DNA from: JACVRW01 sp963835705
GTDB taxonomy: Bacteria; Actinomycetota; Thermoleophilia; Solirubrobacterales; Thermoleophilaceae
Direction of reading: 5' to 3'
Length of the DNA stretch: 64,000 nt
Assembly: GCA_963835705.1 (NCBI GenBank)
Contig: CAWIGR010000021.1
Coordinates: forward strand, 62,001 to 126,000
Part shown: piece after piece, positions 33,377 through 41,254 of the stretch
How the letters are laid out: every line of letters starts with the position of its first letter
How positions within the stretch are numbered: position 1 is the stretch's first letter
Position numbers and translations under genes: made by a program
Notes under the pieces: generated by a model
Databases searched by the model: none
Seen by the model: only the letters and a program-made list of their open reading frames with translations
What the model was told of the DNA's origin: nothing

Positions 33377-35307
33377 CAGTCGGGCGCTCCCCCGCCGGCC
33401 ACGAGCTGCTTCTCGCCGACGTTGAAGAGCTCCGCGAGGATCAGCCGCGCCATCGGGGCTGCGGTGTCGGCGCCGAAACCGCCCGCCTCGTCGGTCACGG
33501 CCACCACGTACTTCGGGTCCGGCCACGGTGCCAGCGCCACGTACCAGGACTGGTCGGCGCGCCCGGCCCCCTTCTCCGCCGTGCCGGTCTTGCCGGCGAT
33601 CGGGATGGGGAAGCCCTCGAACACGCCCGTGGACGTGCCGCCCGGGGCGCTCGCCGCGCCGCGCAGGCCCTCCAGGATCGCCTGCCTGTACTCGGCGGGG
33701 ATCTTCAGTCGCCGGGCGGTCGGCGCCTTCACGTTCTGCTCCGCCTGGCCCGCCGAGTTCTCGATCCGCTGGCCCAGCCGCGGTCGCAGCACCTTGCCGC
33801 CGTTGGCGATGGCCGCGTAGGCCACGGCCATCTGCAGCGGATTGGCGGCCAGGTCACCCTGGCCCACGGAGAGGTTGACGTTGTCGCCCGTCGACCACGG
33901 CCGGTCCTGCCAGCCGCACTCGCCCAGCGAGATCTCGACGGGCGTGGGGTTGGTGCGGTCCACGCAGCGCGAGAAGCGCCGGTACTGCCGGTCGCGCCAA
34001 GCCCTCGAGGGCACGAACCCGGGGGCCTCCTCGGGCAGGTCGATTCCGGTCCGCCGCCCGATGCCAAGGCGCCGTGCCCACGTCTGCAGCGCGTTGCCAT
34101 CGACGCGACTGTCCATGTCGCGCCCGAGCTGGTAGAAGAACACGTCGCTCGACACGGTCAGCGCGCTGCGGAGCGCAATCGACCCGTGGGCGACGCCGCC
34201 GGCGTTGTTGAAGACCACGTTGCCGACGGTCAGCGAGCCCGGGTCGTGGAGCACGGTGTCGGGCGTGATCAGCCCGCTCTGGAGCGCCGCAACGGCGGTG
34301 ACCAGCTTGTAGGTGGAGCCGGTGGGATAGCCGCCGGCGACGGCGCGGTTCGTGAGCGGCGCGCCGTTGTCCTCGGCGGTCAGCGCCTTGTAGTCGGACT
34401 CCCGCACCACCTCGGCGAACAGGTTGGGGTCGAAAGACGGGTGCGAGCCGAGCCCCAGCACCTCGCCGTTGTGGATGTCCATCACGGCAAAGGCGCCCAG
34501 GCCGGTGCCGCCCGCCAGCGCGGACTGGCCGGTGCGCTGGACGTCGAGATCGAGCGCCAGCCGCAGCTGCTTGCCCTGCACCGGCTCGCGCGTCCTGAGG
34601 CGGCCCTTGAGCGTGCCGAGCGCGTCGACCTTGACCCTCGAGGCCCCGTTGCGGCCGCGCAGCACGCTGTCGTACTCCTGCTCGATGCCGGCCTTGCCGA
34701 TGCGGTCGCCCATCTCGACGCCCTCGAACTGGGGATCCTCGAGATCGTCCTTGCTCGCCTCGCCCAGGTGGCCGAACAGGTGGGCGCCGATCTCCCGGTG
34801 CGGGTACTCGCGCAGGAAGACCGGCTCGATCTCCACGCCGACGAAGTCCTCGCGGCGTTCGCCGATGTACATCAGGGTCTCGCGCTGCACGTCCTGCTTC
34901 ACCGTCGCCGTCGAGAAGGGCAGCTCCTCGAGCTGCTCCTCCACGCGCCGCTCCACCACGCGTGGGCGCATCCGCAGCAGCTCGGCGAGCCGCCGGTACA
35001 GCACGCGGCGATCGGCCTCGTCCTCCGCCAGGCGGTCGGGCGTGACCTTGACCGCGTAGCCGACCCGGTTTCGCACCAGCACCCGGCCCTCGCGGTCGAC
35101 GATCTCGCCGCGCGGCGCCTGGACCTTGATCTCGCGCAGCCGGTTGTTCTGCGCCTCGGCCACGTACTTGTCGCCCGACAGCACCTGCAGGTACCAGAGC
35201 CGGAAGAAGATGACCGCGAAGGCGGCCAGCATGATGCCGCCGATGATCGCCACACGGAACGCAAGTTGCGGCGTGAGCGTCGGGCGGCGCTCGTTGTCGA
35301 GGTACAT
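33376..35307 (-). CDS. mrdA: Penicillin-binding protein 2 (elongasome transpeptidase)
   Basis: ATG 35307, behind GAGGT, gives 643 residues. One N-terminal membrane helix (VAIIGGIMLAAFAVIFFRLW) precedes the class B dimerisation domain (RLREIKVQAPRGEIVDREGR). The transpeptidase carries the active-site Ser in PTGSTYKLV, the SSD motif in VSSDVFFYQL, and KTGTAEKG. It cross-links wall peptides with RodA. The length is normal. It is the second gene after mreD, five bases downstream. Confidence 0.95.
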   Translation of the reverse strand: MYLDNERRPTLTPQLAFRVAIIGGIMLAAFAVIFFRLWYLQVLSGDKYVAEAQNNRLREIKVQAPRGEIVDREGRVLVRNRVGYAVKVTPDRLAEDEADRRVLYRRLAELLRMRPRVVERRVEEQLEELPFSTATVKQDVQRETLMYIGERREDFVGVEIEPVFLREYPHREIGAHLFGHLGEASKDDLEDPQFEGVEMGDRIGKAGIEQEYDSVLRGRNGASRVKVDALGTLKGRLRTREPVQGKQLRLALDLDVQRTGQSALAGGTGLGAFAVMDIHNGEVLGLGSHPSFDPNLFAEVVRESDYKALTAEDNGAPLTNRAVAGGYPTGSTYKLVTAVAALQSGLITPDTVLHDPGSLTVGNVVFNNAGGVAHGSIALRSALTVSSDVFFYQLGRDMDSRVDGNALQTWARRLGIGRRTGIDLPEEAPGFVPSRAWRDRQYRRFSRCVDRTNPTPVEISLGECGWQDRPWSTGDNVNLSVGQGDLAANPLQMAVAYAAIANGGKVLRPRLGQRIENSAGQAEQNVKAPTARRLKIPAEYRQAILEGLRGAASAPGGTSTGVFEGFPIPIAGKTGTAEKGAGRADQSWYVALAPWPDPKYVVAVTDEAGGFGADTAAPMARLILAELFNVGEKQLVAGGGAPD

Positions 35308-35312
35308 CCGCG

Positions 35313-35891
35313 CTAGACCTCCAGGCCCCGGAGGCCGAGCGGGCCGGCCTCGCGGGGCGGCTTGCGGCGCCGGCGCACCTCGGCCGGGTCGCGCGCGAGC
35401 GACGGCCGCAGCAGCTTGCGGATTCCGGTGAACACGGGGAAGGCGAGCAGCGCGTTCAGCAGGACGGTGACCACCATGTCGCGCAGCACGAGCGGGCTGA
35501 CCCGCGCCCCGATGTCGAGCATCAGCGACACGGCGGCGAAGGCCATGACCCACGCCGCCGTCGCGGCCGCGCCGACCGGGATCGGCATCAGGCCGTGGCT
35601 CGGGTCGCGCACCTCGCGGAAGCGCCCGACGCCGTATCCGACGGCCGTCAGGACGAGCGAGGAGGCGCCCATGGTGGCCCCGGTCAGGAGGTCGAGCAGG
35701 AAGCCGGCGGCGAAGCCCGCCGCCGAGCCGGACACGCTCCCGGCGTAGTACGCCACCGCCGCCACGGCCAGCACCACGAGGTCGGCGTGGCCGCCCGCGA
35801 TGCCGATCTGGCTGAACGCGGACAGCTGGAGGATGACCGTCACGAGCAGCAGCAGGCCGACGCGGACGAAGGCGCCGGGAGAGAGGATCAT
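35313..35891 (-). CDS. mreD: Rod-shape-determining protein MreD
   Basis: The 192-residue protein has five or six predicted helices, including FVRVGLLLLVTVILQLSAFS and DLVVLAVAAVAYYAGSVSGS, then AAGFAAGFLLDLLTGATMGA, typical of MreD, with a basic Pro/Arg tail. It is weakly conserved in sequence; the assignment rests on topology and its place between mreC and mrdA. The start overlaps the mreC stop (ATGA). It links the MreB cytoskeleton to the wall synthases. Confidence 0.88.
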   Translation of the reverse strand: MILSPGAFVRVGLLLLVTVILQLSAFSQIGIAGGHADLVVLAVAAVAYYAGSVSGSAAGFAAGFLLDLLTGATMGASSLVLTAVGYGVGRFREVRDPSHGLMPIPVGAAATAAWVMAFAAVSLMLDIGARVSPLVLRDMVVTVLLNALLAFPVFTGIRKLLRPSLARDPAEVRRRRKPPREAGPLGLRGLEV

Positions 35892-36784
35892 CCGCCCCCT
35901 CCCGGCAGGGAGGCGGCCTCCGCGGCGATGCCGCGGCGCGTCAGCACCTCGACGACGTCGAGCCGGCGGAGATCGGCGAACGGCTTGATGTGCACCCGCT
36001 GATAGGTCTCGAGCTCGTCGAAGTCGACCTTGCTCACCCGTCCGATCGGGATGCCACGGGGGAACAGCGACTCGAGCCGCGACGAGGTGAAGCCCGACGT
36101 GATCACGAGCGTGTTCTCGGTGACCCGGCGGCCACTCTCCACGTTCTCCAGCAACAGGTCGTCGGGGTTGCCGACCTCGGGCCGGACGACGCCCGACACC
36201 CCCTCGGGGAACACCTGCGCGGACACGCCGCTCTGGCCGTCGGTGATGAGGCGCACCTCGGCGGTGCCGCCGGTGGCGGTGGTGACCTTCCCGACCAGGC
36301 CGCCGGCGGCCACCACCGGCTGGTCGACTCGCACGCCGTCGCCGGTGCCCTTGTCGATCTTGACGCTGGAGTGCCAGACGTTGGGCGACTTCGCGATCAC
36401 GCGGGCGGTCACCGGCCGCGTGGCCTGCGGGAAGTAGTCCTGCTCGTGCAGCTCCGCGATCTCCTTCAGCTGGCCGGAGTCGCGCACCGCGGTCTGGGCC
36501 TCGGCGAGGTCGGTGCGGAGCTGCTGGACCTCCTTCTTGAGCGCCTCGTTCTGGTCCTTGGCGTCGATCGTGTCACCGGTCCAGCCGAAGAAGTCGCGCA
36601 CGGGCTTGAGCGCGCGGCTGGCGCCTGTCTCGATCGGCGCGAAGGCCTCCTGTGCGCCGCGCTGGAGGGTGTGGAACACGCCGCCGCTCGACTCCCCGAA
36701 GTACGCGGTGAGGATGGCGATCGACATCGCCACGCAGACGGCGAGCACCGCCCGCCTCCTGCGGATCGCCTTCCTGTCGTACAT
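35888..36784 (-). CDS. mreC: Rod-shape-determining protein MreC
   Basis: The 298-residue protein has one membrane helix (AVLAVCVAMSIAILTAYFGE), a coiled coil (DQNEALKKEVQQLRTDLAEA) and a beta-rich periplasmic-side domain with VTARVIAKSPNVWHSSVKID, GLVGKVTTATGGTAEVRLIT and FPRGIPIGRVSKVDFDE. MreC bridges MreB/MreD and PBP2 in the elongasome. It starts 33 bases after mreB and overlaps mreD by four bases. Confidence 0.94.
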   Translation of the reverse strand: MYDRKAIRRRRAVLAVCVAMSIAILTAYFGESSGGVFHTLQRGAQEAFAPIETGASRALKPVRDFFGWTGDTIDAKDQNEALKKEVQQLRTDLAEAQTAVRDSGQLKEIAELHEQDYFPQATRPVTARVIAKSPNVWHSSVKIDKGTGDGVRVDQPVVAAGGLVGKVTTATGGTAEVRLITDGQSGVSAQVFPEGVSGVVRPEVGNPDDLLLENVESGRRVTENTLVITSGFTSSRLESLFPRGIPIGRVSKVDFDELETYQRVHIKPFADLRRLDVVEVLTRRGIAAEAASLPGGGG

Positions 36785-36816
36785 TCGCTAGGCCTCGACT
36801 GCGGCCCGGCGCCTCG

Positions 36817-37863
36817 TCAGCGCCGCCGGCTCGTTCGGGAATTCTTGTTGGCGCGGTGGATCGCCTCGAACTCCTCGAGGCTGCGACCGGAGCCCACCGC
36901 CACGCATGTGAGCGGGGACTCGGCCAGGTGGGCCGGCATCTGCGTCTCGTCGCGCAGGCGCTCGTCGAGCCCCTGCAGCAGCGCGCCGCCGCCGGCGAGC
37001 ATGATGCCGCGGTCCATGATGTCCGAGGCCAGCTCCGGCGGCGTGCGGTCGAGCGTCTCCTTGACCGCGTCGATGATCGCCTGGAGCGGCTCCTCGAGCG
37101 CCATTCGGACCTCTTCGCTCGTGAGCACGATCGTCTTGGGCAGCCCGGACACGAGGTCGCGCCCGCGGATCTCCGCCTGGACCTCCTCGTCGAGCGGGAA
37201 GGCCGAGCCGATCTCGAGCTTGACCTCCTCCGCCGTCTGCTGCCCGATCATCAGCTTGTACTCGCGCTTGACGTAGTTGATGATCGCGTCGTCGAGCTCG
37301 TCGCCGCCGATGCGGATCGACTGCGACACCACGATTCCGCCGAGCGAGATCACCGCCACCTCGCTCGTGCCTCCCCCAACGTCCACCACCATGTTGCCGG
37401 TGGGCTCGCCGACCGGCAGCCCGGCGCCGATCGCGGCGGCCATGGGCTCCTCGATCAGGTAGGCCTGGCGCGCGCCGGCGCTCAGGCAGGCCTCCTCCAC
37501 CGCTCGCTTCTCCACCCCGGTCACCCCGCTCGGCACGCACACCACCACGCGCGGGTGCGCCCAGCGGTTCTGGTGCACCTTCTGGATGAAGTGACGGAGC
37601 ATCTGCTCGGTCACGTCGAAGTCGGCGATCACGCCGTCCTTGAGCGGGCGGATCGCCTGGATCGTCCCGGGCGTGCGGCCCAGCATGCGCTTGGCCTCGA
37701 TCCCGACCGCGTGCACCTCGGACGTGCGCGAATCGATCGCCACCACGGACGGCTCGGAGAGCACGATGCCCCGCCCGCGGACGTAGACGAGCGTGTTCGC
37801 GGTCCCCAGGTCTACGGCCATGTCGCGGCCGCCCATGCCTGTGAGGTAGGAGAAGAAACCCAT
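36817..37863 (-). CDS. mreB: Rod-shape-determining protein MreB
   Basis: ATG 37863 gives 348 residues of the actin-like fold: phosphate-1 loop AVDLGTANTLVYVRG, the inter-domain VVCVPSGVTGVEKRAVEEAC, the phosphate-2 loop VVDVGGGTSEVAVISLGGIV and adenosine loop IMLAGGGALLQGLDERL. It ends with VAVGSGRSLEEFEAIH and a basic tail. It forms membrane filaments that position the elongation machinery. A TAGACT -10 lies about 97 bases upstream, inside the end of maf. Confidence 0.97.
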   Translation of the reverse strand: MGFFSYLTGMGGRDMAVDLGTANTLVYVRGRGIVLSEPSVVAIDSRTSEVHAVGIEAKRMLGRTPGTIQAIRPLKDGVIADFDVTEQMLRHFIQKVHQNRWAHPRVVVCVPSGVTGVEKRAVEEACLSAGARQAYLIEEPMAAAIGAGLPVGEPTGNMVVDVGGGTSEVAVISLGGIVVSQSIRIGGDELDDAIINYVKREYKLMIGQQTAEEVKLEIGSAFPLDEEVQAEIRGRDLVSGLPKTIVLTSEEVRMALEEPLQAIIDAVKETLDRTPPELASDIMDRGIMLAGGGALLQGLDERLRDETQMPAHLAESPLTCVAVGSGRSLEEFEAIHRANKNSRTSRRR

Positions 37864-37959
37864 TCGCGCGTTGGATCGTGAGGATAGGCGCCGAAGCGGC
37901 AGCACGCAGGCCCGGCCGCCCGCACGACCGGACGTGCACGGCGCCCGGCCGGAGCAGCC

Positions 37960-37965
37960 AGTCTA
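37960..37965 (-). promoter_or_regulatory. Candidate -10 box of the mreB operon
   Basis: TAGACT within GCTAGACT, read on the minus strand, overlaps the maf stop codon and would drive mreB-mreC-mreD-mrdA-rodA-rne. The leader would be about 90 bases. Confidence 0.3.
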
Positions 37966-38511
37966 GCGGCCTGCGAGCAGGTCGGGGACCAGCCGCAACA
38001 GAGCCGCCACGGGCAGGCCCACCACGTTCCAGTAGTCGCCCTCGATCTCCTCGACGAGGGCGGCTCCCCTGCCCTGGATCGCATAGGCGCCGGCGCGCTC
38101 GCTCCACTCGCCGGTGGCCAGGTACCAGGCGAGATCGGGCCGCTCGAGCCGGCGGAAGCGGACCCGGGTCACGGCGACGTCGCTGCGCTCGGCGCCGCCG
38201 GGCTCGCGCAGCGCGATGCCGCTCATGACCTCGTGCGTGCGCCCGGACAGCCGCCTCAGGAAGGTCTCCGCCTCCGCCTCGTCGCGCGGCTTGCCGAAGG
38301 CGCGCCCGTCGAGCACCACGGCGGTGTCCGCGCCCAGCACCCGCTCGTCGCGGGCGCCGACCGCGCGCGCCTTGCGCAGGGCGTTCTCGCGCACCAGGCG
38401 CCGCGGCTCGCCCCTCGCGAGCTCCTCCACATCGGGCGCCTCCACCCGGAAGTCGACCCCGAGCTGCGCGAGGATCGCCCTCCGCTGCGGCGAGCGCGAG
38501 GCCAGAATCAA
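37963..38511 (-). CDS. maf: Maf nucleotide pyrophosphatase
   Basis: The 182-residue protein starts (TTG 38511) ILASRSPQRRAILAQLGVDF, the Maf signature S-x-S-P-R-R. It continues EENALRKARA-like RENALRKARAVGARDE, VLGADTAVVLDGRAFGKPRD, and AYAIQGRGAALVEEIEGDYW with NVVGLPVAALLRLV. These enzymes hydrolyse modified or canonical nucleoside triphosphates and are implicated in septum control. The start overlaps the ndk stop (TTGA). It precedes the mre genes on the same strand. Confidence 0.93.
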   Translation of the reverse strand: MILASRSPQRRAILAQLGVDFRVEAPDVEELARGEPRRLVRENALRKARAVGARDERVLGADTAVVLDGRAFGKPRDEAEAETFLRRLSGRTHEVMSGIALREPGGAERSDVAVTRVRFRRLERPDLAWYLATGEWSERAGAYAIQGRGAALVEEIEGDYWNVVGLPVAALLRLVPDLLAGR

Positions 38512-38912
38512 AGCTCGGGGAAGAACAGCCCCACCTCGCGCGCGGAGGACTCGGCCGAATCGGACCCGTGCACGAGATTCGTCTGGACCTCGAGGCCGAA
38601 CTCGCCGCGGATCGAGCCGGCGTCGGCCTCGAGCGGGTTGGTGGCGCCGATCACCTGGCGGGCGGCGGTCACGGCCTCGTGGCCCTCGAGCACGGCAGCC
38701 ACCAGCGGGCCGCCCGTGATGAAGTCGACCAGGTCGCCGAAGAACGGCTTTTCGGCGTGCTCGGCGTAGTGGCGCTCGGCGAGGTCGCGCTCGACGGTCA
38801 TGTGCTTCATCGCGACGATCTTGAGGCCCTTGCGCTCGAACCGGGCGAGGATCTCGCCGGTCAGGCGGCGCTCGAACGCGTCGGGCTTCACAAGGATCAG
38901 GGTGCGGTCCAT
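38508..38912 (-). CDS. ndk: Nucleoside diphosphate kinase
   Basis: A 134-residue protein of standard length: MDRTLILVKPDAFERRLTGE, AMKHMTVERDLAERHYAEHA, the phosphohistidine in TNLVHGSDSAESSAREVGLF, and FFPEL at the end. It transfers the gamma phosphate among NTPs. GAGGAG lies close upstream of ATG 38912. The gene heads a run with maf and probably the mre operon. Confidence 0.96.
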   Translation of the reverse strand: MDRTLILVKPDAFERRLTGEILARFERKGLKIVAMKHMTVERDLAERHYAEHAEKPFFGDLVDFITGGPLVAAVLEGHEAVTAARQVIGATNPLEADAGSIRGEFGLEVQTNLVHGSDSAESSAREVGLFFPEL

Positions 38913-38936
38913 CGGTCTCCTCTCTCGAAAAGCGAG

Positions 38937-38950
38937 TTAGGCTAGCCTAA
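38937..38950. promoter_or_regulatory. Perfect 14-bp palindrome upstream of ndk
   Basis: TTAGGCTAGCCTAA is a perfect inverted repeat centred 31 bases upstream of the ndk start, where a promoter or operator would be. It resembles half-sites of DtxR/IdeR-type iron boxes (TTAGGTTAGGCTAACCTAA) but is shorter and lacks the outer bases. A regulator site is possible; iron control is only a suggestion. Confidence 0.35.
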
Positions 38951-38982
38951 TTCCTATGTTCAGCAGGAGGAAGGAGCCAGGC

Positions 38983-39624
38983 TCAGCCCGCCGACGGCGG
39001 GCGCTCGCGCGAGGCGCGCACCTGACGCTCGGCCGCGCGCTCGGCCGCGCGCTCTGACGGGCCGCTGTCGGCCGGCCGGGCCGGGCGCGGTCCCGCGGCG
39101 CGGGCCGGGGCCTGCCGGGCGGGCGCCCCTGCGGCGGCGGCCCGGCGGGTGCGCTGCCGGCGGGCCTCGGCGGGGACCTGGCCCACCTCGGCCTCGCAGT
39201 AGGGGCAGATCTTCCAGCGCGGGTCGAGCGGCTTGCTGCACACGCCGCAAGGCTCCTTGAGCCTGCGCAGGCAGCTCGGGCAGCGCAGGAACGCCTTCTC
39301 GACCTCGAACCCGCAGTACTGGCAGTGAATGTGCTCGAGGCTCGACAGCCTCGCCTCGGCGGCGGCGATCTCGAGCTCGCGCTCGCGGACGTCCTCGAGA
39401 TACTCGGGCGGACGCACGATCAAGTAGACGATCGTCCCCACGAACGGGAACAGCGAGGCGGCGGCGGCGCATCCGACCAGCAGCGGATCGGCGATCCGGC
39501 GTCGCGCGTCGGCGTACGTCCAGTACACCAGCGCCAGCCAGATCACCACCAGGAAGAGGATGAGCAGGTTGACCGCGAGGTTCAGCCCGTCGTTCTCGAT
39601 TCCGAAGACGGCGAGGACTCCCAT
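38983..39624 (-). CDS. Zinc-ribbon membrane protein
   Basis: Two membrane helices (LNLAVNLLILFLVVIWLALV and DPLLVGCAAAASLFPFVG) are followed by a short helix and a double zinc ribbon: HCQYCGFEVEKAFLRCPSCL and EPCGVCSKPLDPRWKICPYC, giving four CxxC knuckles. The tail is Ala/Arg/Pro-rich and likely disordered. Such proteins are common in this lineage, but their role is not known to me. It stands alone between ndk and the kinase at 39687, transcribed in the same direction as ndk. Confidence 0.75.
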   Translation of the reverse strand: MGVLAVFGIENDGLNLAVNLLILFLVVIWLALVYWTYADARRRIADPLLVGCAAAASLFPFVGTIVYLIVRPPEYLEDVRERELEIAAAEARLSSLEHIHCQYCGFEVEKAFLRCPSCLRRLKEPCGVCSKPLDPRWKICPYCEAEVGQVPAEARRQRTRRAAAAGAPARQAPARAAGPRPARPADSGPSERAAERAAERQVRASRERPPSAG

Positions 39625-39686
39625 AGGAGGGGCCGAGTGTACTGGCAGCGTCAGCCGTAACGCCGCACTGGCCCGGACGCAGTCGC

Positions 39687-40616
39687 GTGAGTTCCGCCGC
39701 CGTCGTGTGTTGCAGGGACGTGGCGGGCTTGGCGGTCGAGCCGGAGAGGCCCAGCTGGGCGTTCGACGAGGGCGCCGAAATCGCCGCTGGCCGCACGGTG
39801 CTGAGGGAGATCGGAGGCGGCAGCCGCTACGAGGCGCTCCTGGTTTGGGACGAGCGTCTCTTCGCGATCATGGTGGCGAAGGTACTCCGGCCCGATCAGG
39901 CCGCCGACGAGCACGCGCTGGGTGAGCTGCGTCGGGAGGCCGAGGCGCTCGAGCGGCTCGCCCATCCGGTGATCGTGCGCGGCTTCGACGCGGTGCTCGA
40001 CGGCCCGCATCCGCATCTGCTGATCGAGCACCTGGAGGGCCCCACGCTCCGGCGGGTGATCAAGAAGGGCGGGCCGCTCCCGTTGCAGCAGGCACTGCCC
40101 CTGGCTCTCCACGTGGCTGCTGCCCTGCACTACATGGCCGGTGAGCGAATGGTCCATCTGGACGTGAAGCCGGACAACATCGTGATGGGCGTGCCGCCGC
40201 GCCTCATCGACTTGAGCATCGCCTCCGACCTCGAGCGCGCCGGGCGGCTGCGGGGACCGATCGGGACGGACTCCTACATGGCGCCGGAGCAGTGCACCGC
40301 CGACGGCCGCATGGGGAGCGCGTGCGACGTGTTCGGCCTCGGCGCCACCCTCTTCCACGCTCTGACCGGTAGCAAGCCGTTTCCCCGCGAGCCCCAGGCG
40401 CGTGACAGCGAGGACCCCATCGTGAGGTTCCCGCAGCTCGAGGAGGAGCCGCTTCCGCTGCCGGGGCGGCTCCCCGCCCCGCTCACGCGCCTGCTCGCCC
40501 GCATGCTCGAGCACGACCCGGCCTCCCGCCCTCCGGCGGCAGACGTGGCGACAGAGCTCGAGCCCCTCGTCGCGGCGCTCCCGCGAAGGCTCACCTTCGG
40601 CAGGCGCCGAGCGTGA
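39687..40616 (+). CDS. Atypical Ser/Thr protein kinase
   Basis: The kinase fold is clear but unusual. The glycine loop is GGGSRYEALL; the lysine is in MVAKVLRPD. The catalytic loop reads HLDVKPDN instead of HRDVKPxN, and the DFG motif is replaced by DLS in LIDLSIASD. TDSYMAPEQ and DVFGLGATLFHALTG complete it. Loss of the HRD Arg means it is a non-RD kinase not needing activation-loop phosphorylation (known property), and the DLS change may alter metal binding. No membrane segment. The gene precedes a membrane protein and a sigma factor. The GTG start at 39687 is uncertain; a later GTG is possible. Confidence 0.78.
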   Translation: MSSAAVVCCRDVAGLAVEPERPSWAFDEGAEIAAGRTVLREIGGGSRYEALLVWDERLFAIMVAKVLRPDQAADEHALGELRREAEALERLAHPVIVRGFDAVLDGPHPHLLIEHLEGPTLRRVIKKGGPLPLQQALPLALHVAAALHYMAGERMVHLDVKPDNIVMGVPPRLIDLSIASDLERAGRLRGPIGTDSYMAPEQCTADGRMGSACDVFGLGATLFHALTGSKPFPREPQARDSEDPIVRFPQLEEEPLPLPGRLPAPLTRLLARMLEHDPASRPPAADVATELEPLVAALPRRLTFGRRRA

Positions 40617-40672
40617 GTTCTGGGCGCGGTTGGTGTTTCCGGGGTGCTGACCCGATCCGAGGAGGCATCGAA

Positions 40673-41233
40673 GTGAACGAAGCGACGAGAGCGGTCGGCG
40701 CGGCGCCCCGGGCATACCTGGGACTCGTGTCCGAAGAGGAGCTCGATCAACGCGTGTCGGCCGGCCGGCGCGCCGGCGCGATCCTGCTGGCGACGCTGTT
40801 CCTGCTGTCCGCGCCGCTGTGGTGGGCCTCCACGGCCTGGGGCGAGAGCGGCTCGAACTCCGGCCCGGGGTCGGGGTCGGGCTCGGGCTCGGATGAGCCG
40901 CAGGCAACCCTGCCGGGCGGAGGCAGCGGTCATGGCAGCCACGGTCACGACGACGACGACAACAGCGGGCCGGGGAACGGTCGCGATGACGACCACGACG
41001 ACACCAAGACGACCACAAGCGAGGATCGCGCCACGACCGGTACGGACACGAGCACCGGGCGCCGGGCGGACACGACCCGCGACACGACGAAGACCACCAC
41101 CAGCGACAACGGCGCGACTACCCGCTCCGGCACGAGCACGAGGAAGGACACGACCCGATCCGGGACCGGCACGACCTCGAGCCACAGCCGGGGAACCACC
41201 GGCACGCGCAGCACGACCGGCGCAGGCCGCTGA
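40673..41233 (+). CDS. Single-pass membrane protein with Ser/Thr/Asp-rich tail
   Basis: GTG 40673 is preferred because GGAGG lies seven bases upstream; an in-frame GTG overlapping the kinase stop (40613) also exists. A short cytoplasmic part (AYLGLVSEEELDQRVSAGRR) leads to a membrane helix (AGAILLATLFLLSAPLWWAS). The remaining 120 residues are Gly/Ser then Asp/His (HGSHGHDDDDNSGPGNGRDD) and a long Thr/Ser/Arg stretch. It is likely a cell-surface sensor or a partner of the following sigma factor. No family recognised. Confidence 0.6.
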   Translation: MNEATRAVGAAPRAYLGLVSEEELDQRVSAGRRAGAILLATLFLLSAPLWWASTAWGESGSNSGPGSGSGSGSDEPQATLPGGGSGHGSHGHDDDDNSGPGNGRDDDHDDTKTTTSEDRATTGTDTSTGRRADTTRDTTKTTTSDNGATTRSGTSTRKDTTRSGTGTTSSHSRGTTGTRSTTGAGR

Positions 41234-41254
41234 CGGAGGCTCATACTCAAGGGG

